A model generated the notes under the pieces. It saw nothing but the letters and a program-made list of their open reading frames with translations, did no database searches and was not told the origin of the DNA. A stretch of DNA of 64,000 nucleotides from Amborella trichopoda (lineage: Eukaryota > Streptophyta > Magnoliopsida > Amborellales > Amborellaceae): the NCBI RefSeq assembly GCF_000471905.2, contig NW_006494943.1, positions 1,978,119-2,042,118 of the forward strand, given 5' to 3'. Shown here piece after piece: positions 35,435 through 46,254 of the stretch. The position numbers and the translations under genes are program-made. The stretch's first letter is position 1. The number at the start of each line of letters is the position of its first letter.

Positions 35435-36640
35435 TTAAAATTTTAATATATCTATGACCACTTGTAAACTTGAAACTATTTGTAAACTTGAAACCTTGTT
35501 CATTAGATTTCCCGAGGATGAAAAACTCATTCTGAGACCTAGAATATGTTTGACACCTGGGATTGTGCATATCACTCTATTGAACATCTTGATTCTCGCA
35601 TATCCAACTCTCATTGTTTTACATGAATAATTATTTTTCATATAATTAATGCCTCCAGATGTTACTAATTGCATCAATCCTTATGTAGAGTTAAGTGAAA
35701 AGATGCACCTGGATCAAGTAGCCAATGATGCCAAATTCCATCCCTCTCCATAGATAAAATTACTCTGTCGTTAGAAAATACAATTTCTTCTACTAGATTT
35801 CTTTGAAAGGCACTTGAACTAGGCTTCTCATTAAGACCATATTTAGGGGCTTTTTGGTTTTTTTTTTTTGTGCCATACAATCTTTTTCCACATTACCAAA
35901 TTTTCTACAATTAAGCACTTCACTTTCTTATGCCCTCTCGACTTAGTTCTGATTAACCCCTTCTTATAGTCCTTTCTATTAATCTACCCCATACTAAAAA
36001 CATATTCGCAGAAGAATCCTTACCAGACTGCCACATAGACTCATATGTCATAAGCATTGAAACAATTACATCAAATTCAAGAGACTTCGCACTATTGAGA
36101 TTTATGATCAACTTATCCATGATTCCGGCACAGAACAATAATATGACTGCCTTATCTTCTTCTTCGATTTTACATCTAGTGTCATCAGTTTAATAGTCAA
36201 GGTATTAAACTGATTTAAGTATCCTTGCAAATAAATAATATCACTCATATTGAGATTATAAAATTATTGACGAAAGAAAATTTTACTAAGGAGATATTCA
36301 CCTTCATAAGTATTTTTAGCTTTTCTATAAATCTTTTCATGTTCAGCTTTTCCATAAATCTTTTGATGTACTTTTTAATGAGATATTAAAAAAACGGATT
36401 CATCCAAAGCGAAGCCTTGGCCAACTCTTCCTTCTTATTAGTTCATCATCATCCATTTATGTAGGTTTCTTTTTCTTACCTTTTAAAGCTACTACACAAC
36501 TATCTTTTTCTAACATCACATGCATATTTAGTTTTTAGGTTGAGAAATTCTAACCATCAAATTTGGGATTTGATATTTGGTTGAACTTCTTCCAGCCATC
36601 TTCAAAGATCAACGATATGCCACAAATCTCATGGCAGCAA
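35435..36640 (-). pseudogene. Copia Gag and protease remnant
   Basis: The minus strand at 35674-35880 reads WHHWLLDPGASFHLT, the aspartic protease site with DSG changed to DPG. 35435-35677 carries the following GGINYMKNN...VKHILGL segment. About 35885-35945 encodes a degraded zinc knuckle (C..CRKFGNVEKDC, the usual histidine lost). 35953-36138 is Gag. Changed catalytic and zinc residues plus frameshifts show decay. Confidence 0.7.
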
Positions 36641-36649
36641 GGACTAAGG

Positions 36650-36662
36650 CTCTCATACCAAT
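36650..36662 (-). other. Copia primer-binding site
   Basis: The minus strand reads TGGTATGAGAGCC, against the usual plant initiator-Met-tRNA site TGGTATCAGAGC. It lies directly inside the right LTR (which starts TGTAGAGG on the + strand). Confidence 0.75.
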
Positions 36663-37780
36663 TGTAGAGGATAAAAATCGAAGTTTAGAAAAAATAAAAT
36701 TGAAAGAAAAATAGTGCTGAAAATTAAAAGAGCGAAACAATAAGATTTACGTAATTCGACAAATTATATACATCCATAAGGCATCAAAATTCTCTAGCAG
36801 TAATTAGGAAAACACTATACACCTATACAAATTACAAGGATTTTCAGGCTCTCTCACAAGTCTTAAATTGAGATGGTTCTCTCTATAAAACACCCACCCA
36901 AGGACTATTGAAAACTCACCTCTCTCTCTATTTCTCCTTTCACATAGTTTTCTCTCTACATAGTACAACTTATAAAGAAGAGCCAAGAACAAATCCACAT
37001 GATCCATAAGAAAAACCAAGAACAGATCCACTGATCCATAAGAAGAACCAAGAACTGATTCACGTGATTCATAAGAAGAACCAAGAACAGATCCACGTGA
37101 CCCATCTCTCCCTATATATCTTCCCCTATATATCTTCTGGGCAAGCTTTCTATACTTCCTCTCTAGTAAAACTTATATACTTTTCCCTATAAGATAACCC
37201 CAATCACAATATCATGTCACTATACTATTTTATTTTAATTTTTTTTATACAAAATATTTTAACACCAAATTTTGGATGTCCACTCCTCTCTTAAACTCAT
37301 ACTTGTAGAGAAAAAAAAAAAAAAAAATATTACCCACAAAAATAAAATGACTAAAATACCCTTCAAAAATTCAAGGGTTATTTTTGTTATTATATTTTAT
37401 TGAAAAATTCTTTTTAATATTTTTTTTAGGTGCATCTCATTGAGAATATGGCAAGTAACAATTTTATATTCATACAATTTGTAAAAAAACTAAAAAATAA
37501 AATACTCTTAGGCATCAAATCTATAGATCAAACAATTAGTAGCTAACTTGATCTAAATTGAACGGTTGGATGGAATGGAAAGCATATATCTTTTATGTTG
37601 TAGCGGAAGTATAGAAACCTTTCCCATATCTTATTACCTTTCTAAATATATAGGATTTAGTTACCCCTAAAATTGGAAGTCTTATAAGTTATATCACATG
37701 AGTTTCCTAAAATAATGGGTTTAACTCTAATCCCATGGACATTGGAAACCCCCATAAGCGTTAAGAGAAGTAAAAACATT
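36663..37780 (-). repeat. Right LTR (5') of the 32-38 kb copia relic, expanded
   Basis: It is longer than the left LTR for two reasons. First, a segment of about 35 bp, AAGAACAGATCCACGTGATC-like, is repeated about four times at 36970-37105 against once in the left LTR. Second, about 410 bp of unrelated AT-rich DNA lies at 37195-37612. Alignment to the left LTR resumes at GGATTTAGTTACCCC. The outer edge is lost at the TIR element at 37781. Confidence 0.6.
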
Positions 37781-38317
37781 GGGAGAATTACAAAAATAAA
37801 ATCTGGGGAATTTCTAGATAACCTACCCCCAACAAAGCTTTTTTTAGCAACTTTTATCCCAAATTGAACTTTTCTAGCAAATAGCCCTCCAAGTCAAAAA
37901 AGTCTTTTTTTTTTGACGTTAATGCCAATAGTGCTGGACCGCCCCATTTTGTGCCGGACTACATACCCAAATTTCTGAACCGTTCCTATTTTGTGTCGGA
38001 CCGCATGCTCTCCAGAAGCCCAAAGTGTCGGACTGTCCCCATTTTGTTCCGGACAATATGTCAAAAGTACTGAACCCCCCACATTTTGTACCGGACCACA
38101 TGTTTTCTAGAAGCAAGGTATTGGAATGACCTCATTTTGTGCTGGACTGCATACTTTTCAGAGGATATTTTGGTCATCATTTTACCTGTTTTTTTACTTG
38201 GGGTTTATTTGCTAGAAAATTTTAATTCGAGATAAAAATTATTAAAAGAATTGGTTGGGGGAAATTGTATAGAAAATATGGTTTTGGGGGTTTTTTTGTA
38301 ATTTTCCCAAAACCATT
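37772..38317. mobile_element. Mutator-like TIR element carrying a minisatellite
   Basis: The element (37781-38308) has long imperfect TIRs of about 120 bp: GGGAGAATTACAAAAA and GGGAAAATTACAAAAA at the tips, and CTAGCAAATA about 100 bp in on both sides. The flanks AAAAACATT and AAAACCATT form a 9-bp TSD with one mismatch. The interior (37930-38165) is a tandem repeat of ATTTTGTGCCGGACC-type units. It has no transposase. Confidence 0.8.
37930..38165. repeat. Minisatellite with alternating unit lengths
   Basis: Units begin ATTTTGT(G/T/A)(C/T)(C/T)GGAC. Successive units are about 42, 53, 42 and 51 bp long, and only the long ones carry CCAGAAGC. The real period is therefore about 95 bp. It lies wholly between the TIRs of the element at 37781-38308. 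Confidence 0.75.
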
Positions 38318-38397
38318 TGTGTTTTCATTTGTTTGTTTATGCTAGAAAATACTAAAACGGAGTGCTTCCAAGATAGTACCTTAGAAATAATTATCGC

Positions 38398-38468
38398 TAT
38401 TATTATTATTGTTATTGTTATTATTGTTATTATTGTTATTATTGTTATTATTGTCATTATTATTTTGA
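38398..38468. repeat. Trinucleotide microsatellite (ATT/GTT)n
   Basis: Interspersed ATT and GTT triplets in a regular pattern over about 70 bp. Confidence 0.9.
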
Positions 38469-38469
38469 T

Positions 38470-39805
38470 ATTGTTAACTTAATTGTCACTATTATTGTTG
38501 ATAAATCTTATAGGGATATTGTTGGCGGCTCGTTTTTAGTAGGGTATTTATTAGACTTTTATCGGAAAGAATATATGAAAATTATATTATATTCTTTGTC
38601 ATGGAATAACTATAACTTTCATATGAGAGCCTTTTACTTGGGGATTTTGTTAGGCTACACCACTTGGTGTCGTAGACCCTTAACATTTGTTGACACTAAA
38701 ATACCTTTGAATTGTAAATACAAACTTTTTCAAGTAGGGGCATTTTTGGTCATTTAGAATCGTAGAATGGATATTTTTATAACAAAATAGTGGCATTTTA
38801 TTAGTAGTTAAAAACAATTAATGCATCTTGTAGGTGATGTCACATATCCTTGTCTAATATTATTAATAAATGCTTTTGTTTCCATCAGGAATTTCTTGAC
38901 TAATTACTTAAAATACCCCTAAACTATAGGATAAGGGTATCTAAATGTTTAAAAATATTGAGCACTTTAAGGATCCATACCACAAATGGCGTAGCCTAAT
39001 AAAACCTTTTACTTAGTGAAGCTCTGACCCCATTTAGATACTAAAGCAAAAAGTTGAGTAGGTTCTAAACCCTTTTTCAAAAATTAAAGGATGCAATTTC
39101 TACATGCATGAGCTTTATGTGAATAAAGTAAAGCCCTACTTCAAATTTTCATCCGGTTTGCACTCTAAGCATTGAAAATATTCAAGATGGCTCTAAAATC
39201 AATTTCCAATATCGATTATGAAATTTGAAGCTCATAAAATGATATAGATCTTGCATATCCATAAATACTTATGTTTAGTCGAGATGGATGGTCTAGATAA
39301 TGTAACTATTTTTAAGGCTTGAAATCTTAGTATTTTTTATAACTATAATGGTTAAGGCCAAGATGGTGGATTTTATGGTCTTCTGACTCCATAATTGCAT
39401 TTTTCCTTGAGACATGAGGCGAGCCTTTATATAATTTTTTTTACAACCATATAGATTTATAAGGTACTTTTTAGGTAATGGCGATTAGTTTTAAAATTTT
39501 AAAAGTATGAGTTGTATTCAAGTAATTTGATTAGTTTTAGGTAATTATGTTCCTAATTAGAAAGGGATCAATTATTTAAGTTTCTATTTTTCTCAAAATT
39601 TAGTCTTCCAAATAGTGTGTTATTATAGTCTAATTTTATTATTGGGATAACACTGGGGAGGCCCATATTATCGTGATAAATTCATTTTATCGTGATAATA
39701 TTCAAGACATTATTAGTCTTTCTTTCCCCCATAAAACCAAGATAAATTCAAATTATCGTAGATAATGGGCATGGAGCACTCTCTCTCTATCCGAGTGCTA
39801 ATACC
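38470..39805. other. Intergenic DNA with no clear gene
   Basis: The stretch 39110-39450 shares loose phrases with the palindromic-end family (GGATGGTCTAGATAATGTA, GCGAGCCTTTATATAA) and may be a decayed copy. No gene was seen. Confidence 0.4.
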
Positions 39806-39807
39806 AA

Positions 39808-40168
39808 AGGGTGTGGTTTGTATAACCTGTCAACTCAAAATAATCTAAATAATGTAGACCTCCAAAGCTCATTGAAACATGTAATTTTGATAAAAACTTT
39901 AATGACTTGAAAATCCATTTAAAATCTAAATATAAAATTAAAAATTAAAAAAATAATACAAATCGAACATATCTACAAACATATAAAAATCTTGACAATG
40001 AACTGTCTATATAGCATTTTTTAAAATATAATATTTTTAAAATTTTAAATATTTTTTTACTAAATATGTTAACTGATCAATTAGAAGATTATAACAAACC
40101 TCTTTTCTAATGGATTTTTGAGGTGTGCTTTTTTTTTCTTTAGCATAAAGTTGCAACCTGTCTCCCTT
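39808..40168 (+). mobile_element. Palindromic-end TIR element, copy H
   Basis: It starts AGGGTGTGGTTTGTATAACC and ends ATAAAGTTGCAACCTGTC. Between them are AACTGATCAATTAGAAG and ATGGATTTTTGAGGTGTGC, shared with other copies. No TSD was found, and the terminal palindromes are decayed. Confidence 0.6.
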
Positions 40169-41666
40169 ATTAATGGTAAATCATGATATGCTGTCCCTTA
40201 AGTCAATTTAAGACAGTTGAGATTGGATGCGTGCATGCATTTGATTAGGTACGCTCAAAAATTTCGACCCTTTAAATTTCATTGGATAGATACTATAGAC
40301 ATACAAATAGTGAACAGCAATTTAAATACATTTTTTAAAGAAAAAAGGACAATAATAACTAGCAATCGATCCAAACGTGCCAACTGTCGCCTGTTCAAAA
40401 AGATAATATGTGGTCTTATGGCTGTTGGGTAGGGCGTTGAACGTCGTCACTTATTACTTTCGTCGACATTCTTTCTCGAAAGACTAGTCAACAAGGTCCG
40501 AAATTTCGGCCAGTTTCGGCATGGTTCCAACTTTTACCCTCAAAATTTGGACAAATTCCTCATGTCTTTATCTTCTAATAAACAAGTGGGCAGCATATTT
40601 AACATAGTAGAATTTAGCTTTTTTATTTTTTTTTATTTTTATGATTCTGGTAAAAATATATTTGACATCATCATCCGCCTCATGAATGGACGACAGAGAT
40701 GACCTTTGTTTAGTCCATTAGCTACTTTATGTCTCAATCAAATTTCAAAAGGGTGCAGAACGTGACATTTTTTTTTTTGTTAGGATCGGTAATTCCCGAG
40801 AAAGCGAAAAAGAAATTTTTTTAAAAAATACCTCTGAAAAAAAAAGGAAATAAAAATATAAAAGCTGCTTTGGTCCTCCCCTACAAAGGGATATCCCCCC
40901 TTCCCCTTGGTTCGGGTTTGTGCTTGGCGATCCAGCCGGGTCGGGAGACCCACGAAACCCTAATATTTGTTGTCGTTTCATTGATGTTATGCCGAAGTTT
41001 CGAGCGTATCTCGAAAAATCATTTTAAATTTGGGCTTTTCCAATCATTTTTTGTTTTAATAGCTTGTATACTATGCGCCCACAGGAGTTATTATGTACAT
41101 CGACTCCCTGCGTTAGAAATCCCACTTGAAAGAATTTTTATAATCTAAATCTTTTAGAAGCACAAAAGAATCACTAGATAATCATTTAAAAAACAAAAAA
41201 ATGCTTTGAATTTTGTTTTACAATACTCACATCTTACCCTAAAAAAATTGGATAGCCTTGGTTCAAGTTTGAGACATTTTCTTTTTAATCTATAGAGTGT
41301 AATTTGCATTTTTTATTTTGTTTGAAATTAGTCAATAGGTTGAAAAGGTTATATCCCCAAAATTTTCAAAGCATAAAGTTAAATCGAAATGGGATTTTAT
41401 GTGAGGATCAATTGGACAGTTTACTCCCGTGGGAGTATAGTAACTTTTGGCATTCTTCAAACCGTATTCAAACTCGAACTTTGTCCTCTAGCTGTTTCCT
41501 TGGTTTTTATTTGGCCGCACGCTCGTGTGGTGGGGACCATATGGGAAAGGGCACGTCAGTGGGTCAGTTGTCAGCTGGCATTTAGTCAAGACCCTTTGCC
41601 AGGTGGATCAGGCCCCACAAACCAACTACCCACCTCTCCCAAAAAAAAAAAAAAAAAAATTAAACT
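40169..41666. other. Intergenic DNA with no supported gene
   Basis: Several open frames exist (for example 40745-40981 minus and 40870-41148 plus) but none matches a known domain. A more GC-rich stretch at 41515-41640 ends in a run of about 19 A, followed by another A run at 41671-41684. That could be the 3' end of a retrotransposed sequence. Confidence 0.4.
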
Positions 41667-42078
41667 CTCTAAAAAAAAAAAAAAGGTTATATAAGGCTGC
41701 AACCTTATAAGATGTAGAGCTACGGATATACCTAAAAAATCCATCGGAAAAAGTAATTTTATTGTTGAAAAACTTTTTGATTAATCATTCCGACACTATG
41801 ACTATCGAAAAATAAAATGATTTAAAGTCTAAAAACTAATGCATTTTACAACATATTATCTATACCGTCTATTTTCAAGATTTTCATATGGTTATAGATC
41901 TACTTGATTTTAAATAATTTTAAAATTTAAAATTTTATAATTAAATATAAAAATAGATTATGAGATAATCCTAATAACATTTTATATCAAAATTATATAC
42001 CATTATAAAATTTGAAGCTATACCTTACCTCCACAGCTTCGGATGCATCCGTATGCCAACTGCACCCCACTCTAAAAT
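41667..42078 (-). mobile_element. Palindromic-end TIR element, copy B
   Basis: The ends are GGTTATATAAGGCTGCAACC on the left and, reverse-complemented from the right, GGGTGCAGTTGGCATACGG followed by ATGCATCC. It is very similar to copy A throughout. CTCTAAAA flanks it on both sides (41667 and 42070), consistent with an 8-9-bp TSD, although the left flank is a homopolymer. Confidence 0.8.
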
Positions 42079-43320
42079 GCTCTCCCACCCAAATATTGTA
42101 TAGATACCACTACTCGTTTGTTTAAGTACGTTTTAAGTGGTGCATTACTCCTTTGTTTAAGGTTGTTAAGGTGGTCCATTAGTTGCTGTTAATTATTAGT
42201 TGGTGCCGTTAGGATAAGGTTGGGCTCTAAAAGGAGGAAAATGGAACTGTTTTTAATCGTTGATATTAAAATTTTAAACTCTAAAATCGTAAGTACAGTA
42301 GATTTGTAAAATTTTGAGAATAATATGTCACAATATATATCATTATCAGAGCATTAAAATTTTTCAAACTCGAGTTTGATTTGAAGATTTTATGATGCCA
42401 AAACTATATTTTTACGGATATTCAATATACGAATTTTGACCATTACATGTGAAATTAGGTGGCTGCATTGATTTTATTGACCAACCTCAAAGTTTAAAAG
42501 AAATTTTCTCGAACTTTATGACATACTTAAACCATCAAATTTCACATTGAATGGTTGTAAATAATTGTTACCTCCTTATATTAAAGATAAATGGTCTTAT
42601 TGTGTACAATCCCTAACCTTTATTAGAGAGCCAAGACCTTTATATCCTACAAGAATCAAACGTTTGGTAAGAAGATCTCTCTCTTAAAACCATTGTTAGA
42701 AAAACTGGCCGATCTAACTGGTAATTGCCTAGTTTGATCGGAATAGGCCCCTTGTCAGTTTCGGTTTCGGGTGGTTTGGTAATCGGCCTGTATTTTAAAA
42801 ATAAAAATTTAACAAAATGTCCATAAAATCTTAAAAATAAAGAATTTGATTTGCAATACGTTTTATGGTAAATATTAACTTTTCGATATATGGAAGAAGC
42901 AGTTTAATAGGCTTAACTGGCCGATTTAACCGTTCTTTATATGTTTGAATCGGCTAGTTAAGCCTATTAAACTGCTTCTGGCCCCATGTCTGGTTAATCA
43001 TTTCGATTCGATTTTACGAACACTCCTTAAAGTTAAAAAGAAATGTTTTGAGAGCAATAATAATGGGCCTTCGTGAGGGTATAATAAAGTTTGAGAATGC
43101 AAAATGTCACTTTGATTGGGCACATCTATAGAACGCTATTGGTTGGCTCAACAAATGAAAAAAAAATTATAGGGCAAAGACATATTCCATGAAAACCCAC
43201 AACTCGTCATAGGATACATCGCCGTCGGTATCTATCTATATCAACGGCGTAAATCGCTAGTCCCATAAGAATGCTATCAGGGCTTGATTGATACATAGGG
43301 GTTTGATTGAAACTCTAGTG
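42079..43320. other. Intergenic DNA upstream of the WUN1-like gene
   Basis: Apart from the strong inverted repeat at 42896-42978 no element or gene was recognised. A short segment near 42250-42350 resembles the internal part of the palindromic-end family. Confidence 0.4.
42896..42978. repeat. Inverted repeat with 31-bp arms
   Basis: Arm 1 (42896-42926) begins GAAGCAGTTTAATAGGC and arm 2 (42948-42978) ends GCCTATTAAACTGCTTC. The arms match at 30 of 31 positions with a 21-base loop. Transcribed from either strand it would fold into a stable hairpin. Confidence 0.9.
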
Positions 43321-43332
43321 TCTCCCTTCAAC

Positions 43333-43340
43333 TATAAATA
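43333..43340 (+). promoter_or_regulatory. TATA box of the WUN1-like gene
   Basis: TATAAATA lies 215 bp before the start codon. Transcription would start near 43365-43370, leaving a leader of about 180 bases that is strongly CT-rich just before the ATG (43481-43540). That layout is common in well-expressed plant genes. Confidence 0.65.
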
Positions 43341-43547
43341 CCCCCATCACCATTGCACACTTCACTACCACTTTTCCACCTGCAAATCACACTGGTCTTC
43401 TCCCTCTACCACTTTTTCTACAAAGTTCAAACCTTCATTAGGATTTCTTTTTGGCACTTCAACACACATAACACACCCCCCCTCTCTCTCTCTCTACTCA
43501 TTTTCTCTCTCTACCCATTTTCTCTCTCTACATTCTCTCTGGCAACC

Positions 43548-44027
43548 ATGGTAGCTCTGGAGGGCAACCCGGTTCTCCGAGCTGAAGAGGACGCCAACAA
43601 GGCCACTGTCATGGCCTTGTATGCCGCACTGGACGGTGGGGATTGCTCGAGAGTTGCGGAAATCTTGGCACCGGATCTCGAGTGGTGGTTCCATGGTCCG
43701 CCTCACTGTCAGTATATGAAGCACATGCTCACTGGAGAATCCATACACCACAATTTCACTTTTAAGCCACAGAGTGTGAGGGCTATAGGGAGCATGATTT
43801 TGGCCGAAGGGTGGGAGGGGGAGCACATGTATTGGGTACACGTGTGGAGTGTAGTAAACGGGTTGATCACACAGGTGAGAGAGTATTTCAATACTTGGAT
43901 TATAGTTCGGGACTTGAGTCCTGTGGTCCTCAAAGCCCAAGATGGTTGTGAGGGATTGACTTTGTGGCGTAGCGAGGTCGAAGGACGATGGGAAAAGTCG
44001 CTTCCCGGACTAGTGCTTGCCATATGA
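43548..44027 (+). CDS. Wound-induced protein 1 / SAG20-like NTF2-fold protein
   Basis: This intact single-exon frame of 159 residues belongs to the plant WUN1-like family (SnoaL/NTF2-like fold), first known as transcripts rising on wounding, senescence or defence. No enzyme activity is established for the family, so none is assigned. Visible hallmarks are the helix ATVMALYAALDG (residues 19-30), DLEWWFHGPP (43-52), the LTGES block (61-65) and the strand pair MYWVHVWSVVNG then ITQVREYFNTW (94-117). These are the most conserved family phrases. There is no signal peptide or membrane segment. The start is well chosen: AACCATGG is an excellent plant initiation context and no in-frame ATG lies closer to the domain except Met22. 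The codons look normal and more GC-rich than the surroundings. A TIR element begins about 220 bp after the stop and may lie in or near the 3' UTR. Confidence 0.9.
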   Translation: MVALEGNPVLRAEEDANKATVMALYAALDGGDCSRVAEILAPDLEWWFHGPPHCQYMKHMLTGESIHHNFTFKPQSVRAIGSMILAEGWEGEHMYWVHVWSVVNGLITQVREYFNTWIIVRDLSPVVLKAQDGCEGLTLWRSEVEGRWEKSLPGLVLAI

Positions 44028-44246
44028 TTCTAATCTATTTTGTAGTTAAATATGGAGCGAGTTCTAGTCTCTCTTTTATTTTTCTTTCTTTGTGGTATCT
44101 TTTGTACTCGTGGTCTCTCACTTCGTCTTTCTTTACATTTTATCATTTAGTGATCTCAAATGTAAAGCTGTAATTCGCAGTGGAATATAGAGATAACATC
44201 TATCTTGGTTTATTTATTTATTTATTAATACTACAAAATGCATATA

Positions 44247-44673
44247 GGCGAAAACAAACAGTGATTTTACCTACCTTCATCACCATCTAAATTTCATCGC
44301 ACAGTCACGACTGTCTGGTAGGGTTCTATTTTTCTTTTTTTTTTCTACAAATCGAAATGATATGAAATTTAGAGTGTGTGTTCATAAAAAATAAACGAAT
44401 CTATGAAAAAATATCAAAACATATTTTACATGAAATATATTGACCAAACTACCCCAGAAAAATTTTAAGGGTATTTTGGTCAATTTTTTCTACATATTAA
44501 TTTTTGTATATTTTTATTAGGTTCGCCTCATTAAGATGTACACACGCTTCAAATTTCAAATCATTTTGATTTATAGAAAAAAAAAAAGAGAAATGAAATA
44601 CTGTCGGACAACCGTGACCGTGCGATGAACTTTAGATGGCGATGAGGATATGCAAAATCATTGTTCATTTTTA

Positions 44674-44675
<2 letters not shown>
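44247..44675. mobile_element. TIR element just 3' of the WUN1-like gene
   Basis: The TIRs are about 80 bp and read inward as GGCGAAAACAAACAGTGATT and GGTAAAAATGAACAATGATT. They then share ATC(A/G)CCATCTAAA(T/G)TTCATCGCAC. The interior is AT-rich and lacks a transposase. Both flanks are TA-rich (ATATA on the left, a (TA)n run on the right), so the TSD cannot be read. Confidence 0.75.

Positions 44676-44710
<35 letters not shown>
44676..44710. repeat. (TA)n microsatellite
   Basis: Uninterrupted TA dinucleotides at the right border of the TIR element. Confidence 0.95.
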
Positions 44711-44712
<2 letters not shown>

Positions 44713-44714
44713 TA

Positions 44715-44900
44715 TTCTTTCCTTTTATCATCATCATCTTCCAAGCTTTAACTCAATTATTTGGAATCGGCTATATGAATTTTGTTCCTTCATTCTTGTC
44801 TATCAATGGCCATAACTTCAGTGAGACCAAAAATCTATACAACATAGGTTCAGGATTCATGATAAGATGTAACAAAGTTTTACGCTGACTGCCTAATAAT
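44715..44900 (-). mobile_element. LINE 3'-end fragment
   Basis: TCATCATCATCTTCCAAGC followed by CTCAATTATTTGGAATCGGC is the reverse complement of the usual plant LINE tail (CCCAAATAGTTGGG...GATGATGATG). It is the same family as the intronic LINEs. Confidence 0.6.
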
Positions 44901-45480
44901 ACAACCGTCTTCCTTTACTCGAGCTTGGGACATGCTAAGAGAAAGTTTAATGTCTTCACCATTATTAGACCTTTCACTTCATTCTATCTGTCTTATTTAA
45001 AAATATTGAAATAAGCTAAAATCACAGCCTTTCATTTCTGGCTGGGTACCAAGTTATATTGGAAAAGGCTGGCCTACACAACCGACTTCTTAATTATATT
45101 CTTTTTCTCATATTTTAGGTTCGAAAAATATTCAAAGAGAAAGAAAACAAAAAATTAGCCTCCCAATGTCTAAGGGAAGTTTCCATGCAAGAGCATAGTG
45201 GACCCTTCGTTTGTGAGTAGAGCCAAATAAATTAAAAGTTTGGACATTGATCGTGCTCCAAAATTACATAAAACCTCCCCTGGTTCTTTCCTCATTCATC
45301 TGTACTACTTCTATTATGATTTTCAAGGTATATTGTTGTTACCATCATCAAAAACAAAATGGCAACCATATCCTTCAATTCAATCTGGATTCCGACATCT
45401 AGGATTTTGGGATTGTATACAATGAGACCATTTGTCTTTAATACTTTGGGCGGATCACAAAATTCGAGAAAATTTTGAAC
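44901..45480. other. Intergenic DNA with no recognisable feature
   Basis: No domain, LTR or TIR recognised. Confidence 0.4.
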
Positions 45481-45483
45481 TTA

Positions 45484-45591
45484 GTCAATGAAATAAATGC
45501 AGCAACCCAATTTAACATCTACCAGTTAAGATCAATTGTGAACGTATTGTATCAAAAGTAAAAGAGAGATTTCATTCGATGGATTATAAGA
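45484..45591. repeat. Left copy of a ~107-bp direct repeat flanking a TIR element
   Basis: AATGAAATAAATGCAGCAAC through CATTCGATGGATTATAAG is repeated at 46005-46110 with a handful of substitutions. The palindromic-end element lies exactly between the two copies. Confidence 0.9.
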
Positions 45592-46004
45592 GGGGTGTAG
45601 TTAGCATACGGATGCATCCGTAGCTGCAGAGGTAGCACCTTCAAATTTTATCATGGTATATAATTTTGATGTAAAATGTTCTTAGGATTATCTCAAAATT
45701 TATTTATAAAATTTTTAATTTAAAAAATGGTTAAAATCAAGTAAATCTATAAACATATGAAAATCTTGAAAATGGACGGTGTAGATAATATGTTGTAAAA
45801 TGCACTATTTTTAATACTTAAAATCTTTTTATTGTTCATGGTCATACATCTTGATGTCATCTTTTTATTGTTCATGGTCATACATCTTGATGTCGAGATG
45901 ATCAATCAAAGGGTTTTCAACATTAAAACTACTTTTTCCGATAGAGTTTTGAAGTGCATCCGTAGTTCTACATTATCAGGTTGCATCCTTATATAAATTT
46001 TTTC
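45592..46004 (+). mobile_element. Palindromic-end TIR element, copy C
   Basis: It starts GGGGTGTAGTTAGCATACGG with the palindrome TACGGATGCATCCGTA, and ends GGTTGCATCCTTATATAAA. The body is close to copies A and B. An internal 41-bp tandem duplication (TTTTTATTGTTCATGGTCAT) lies at about 45827-45895. There is no 9-bp TSD; a 107-bp direct repeat flanks it instead. Confidence 0.8.
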
Positions 46005-46111
46005 TATGAAATAAATGCAGCAACCCAATTTAACATCTAACAGTTGAGATCAATTGTGACCTTATTGTATCAAAAGTAAGAGAGAGATTTCATTCGATGG
46101 ATTATAACAGA
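46005..46111. repeat. Right copy of the ~107-bp direct repeat
   Basis: It matches 45484-45591. The last 25 bp or so (AGAGAGATTTCATTC...) is repeated once more at 46110-46135. Confidence 0.9.
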
Positions 46112-46254
46112 GAGATTTCATTCAATGAATTATACGTCTTTCTTTCCCAAGCTCTCATGAATAAAAAGGGTTTTGGCCCGGCCTAGGTTGTACAATGTGG
46201 CAGCCTTTTGAACTGTCTTCAAATTATTGGCAAGAAATTTCACTATTCCAAGGG

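Larger units (their letters stand above)
32245..37780 (-). mobile_element. Ty1/copia retrotransposon relic with degraded coding region
   Basis: LTR-related segments lie at about 32245-32643 and 36663-37780. A primer site reading TGGTATGAGAGCC on the minus strand (one change from the usual initiator-Met form) abuts the right LTR at 36650-36662. A polypurine tract (CAAGTGGGAAAA on the minus strand) abuts the left LTR at 32644-32655. The minus-strand order Gag, protease, integrase, reverse transcriptase, RNase H is that of copia. Every domain is broken by stops and shifts. Confidence 0.8.

Noticed and set aside
40745..40981. 78-codon minus-strand frame with a GC-rich stretch
   Set aside because: No recognisable domain, no splice context and a T-run at its end; not enough to call a gene.
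43353..43547. Upstream extension of the WUN1-like frame
   Set aside because: The translation of this part is low-complexity leader sequence (CT-rich). ATG 43548 has the ideal context and begins the conserved protein.
43494..43940. 148-codon minus-strand open frame opposite the WUN1-like gene
   Set aside because: It is a shadow of the conserved + strand gene and has no family resemblance.
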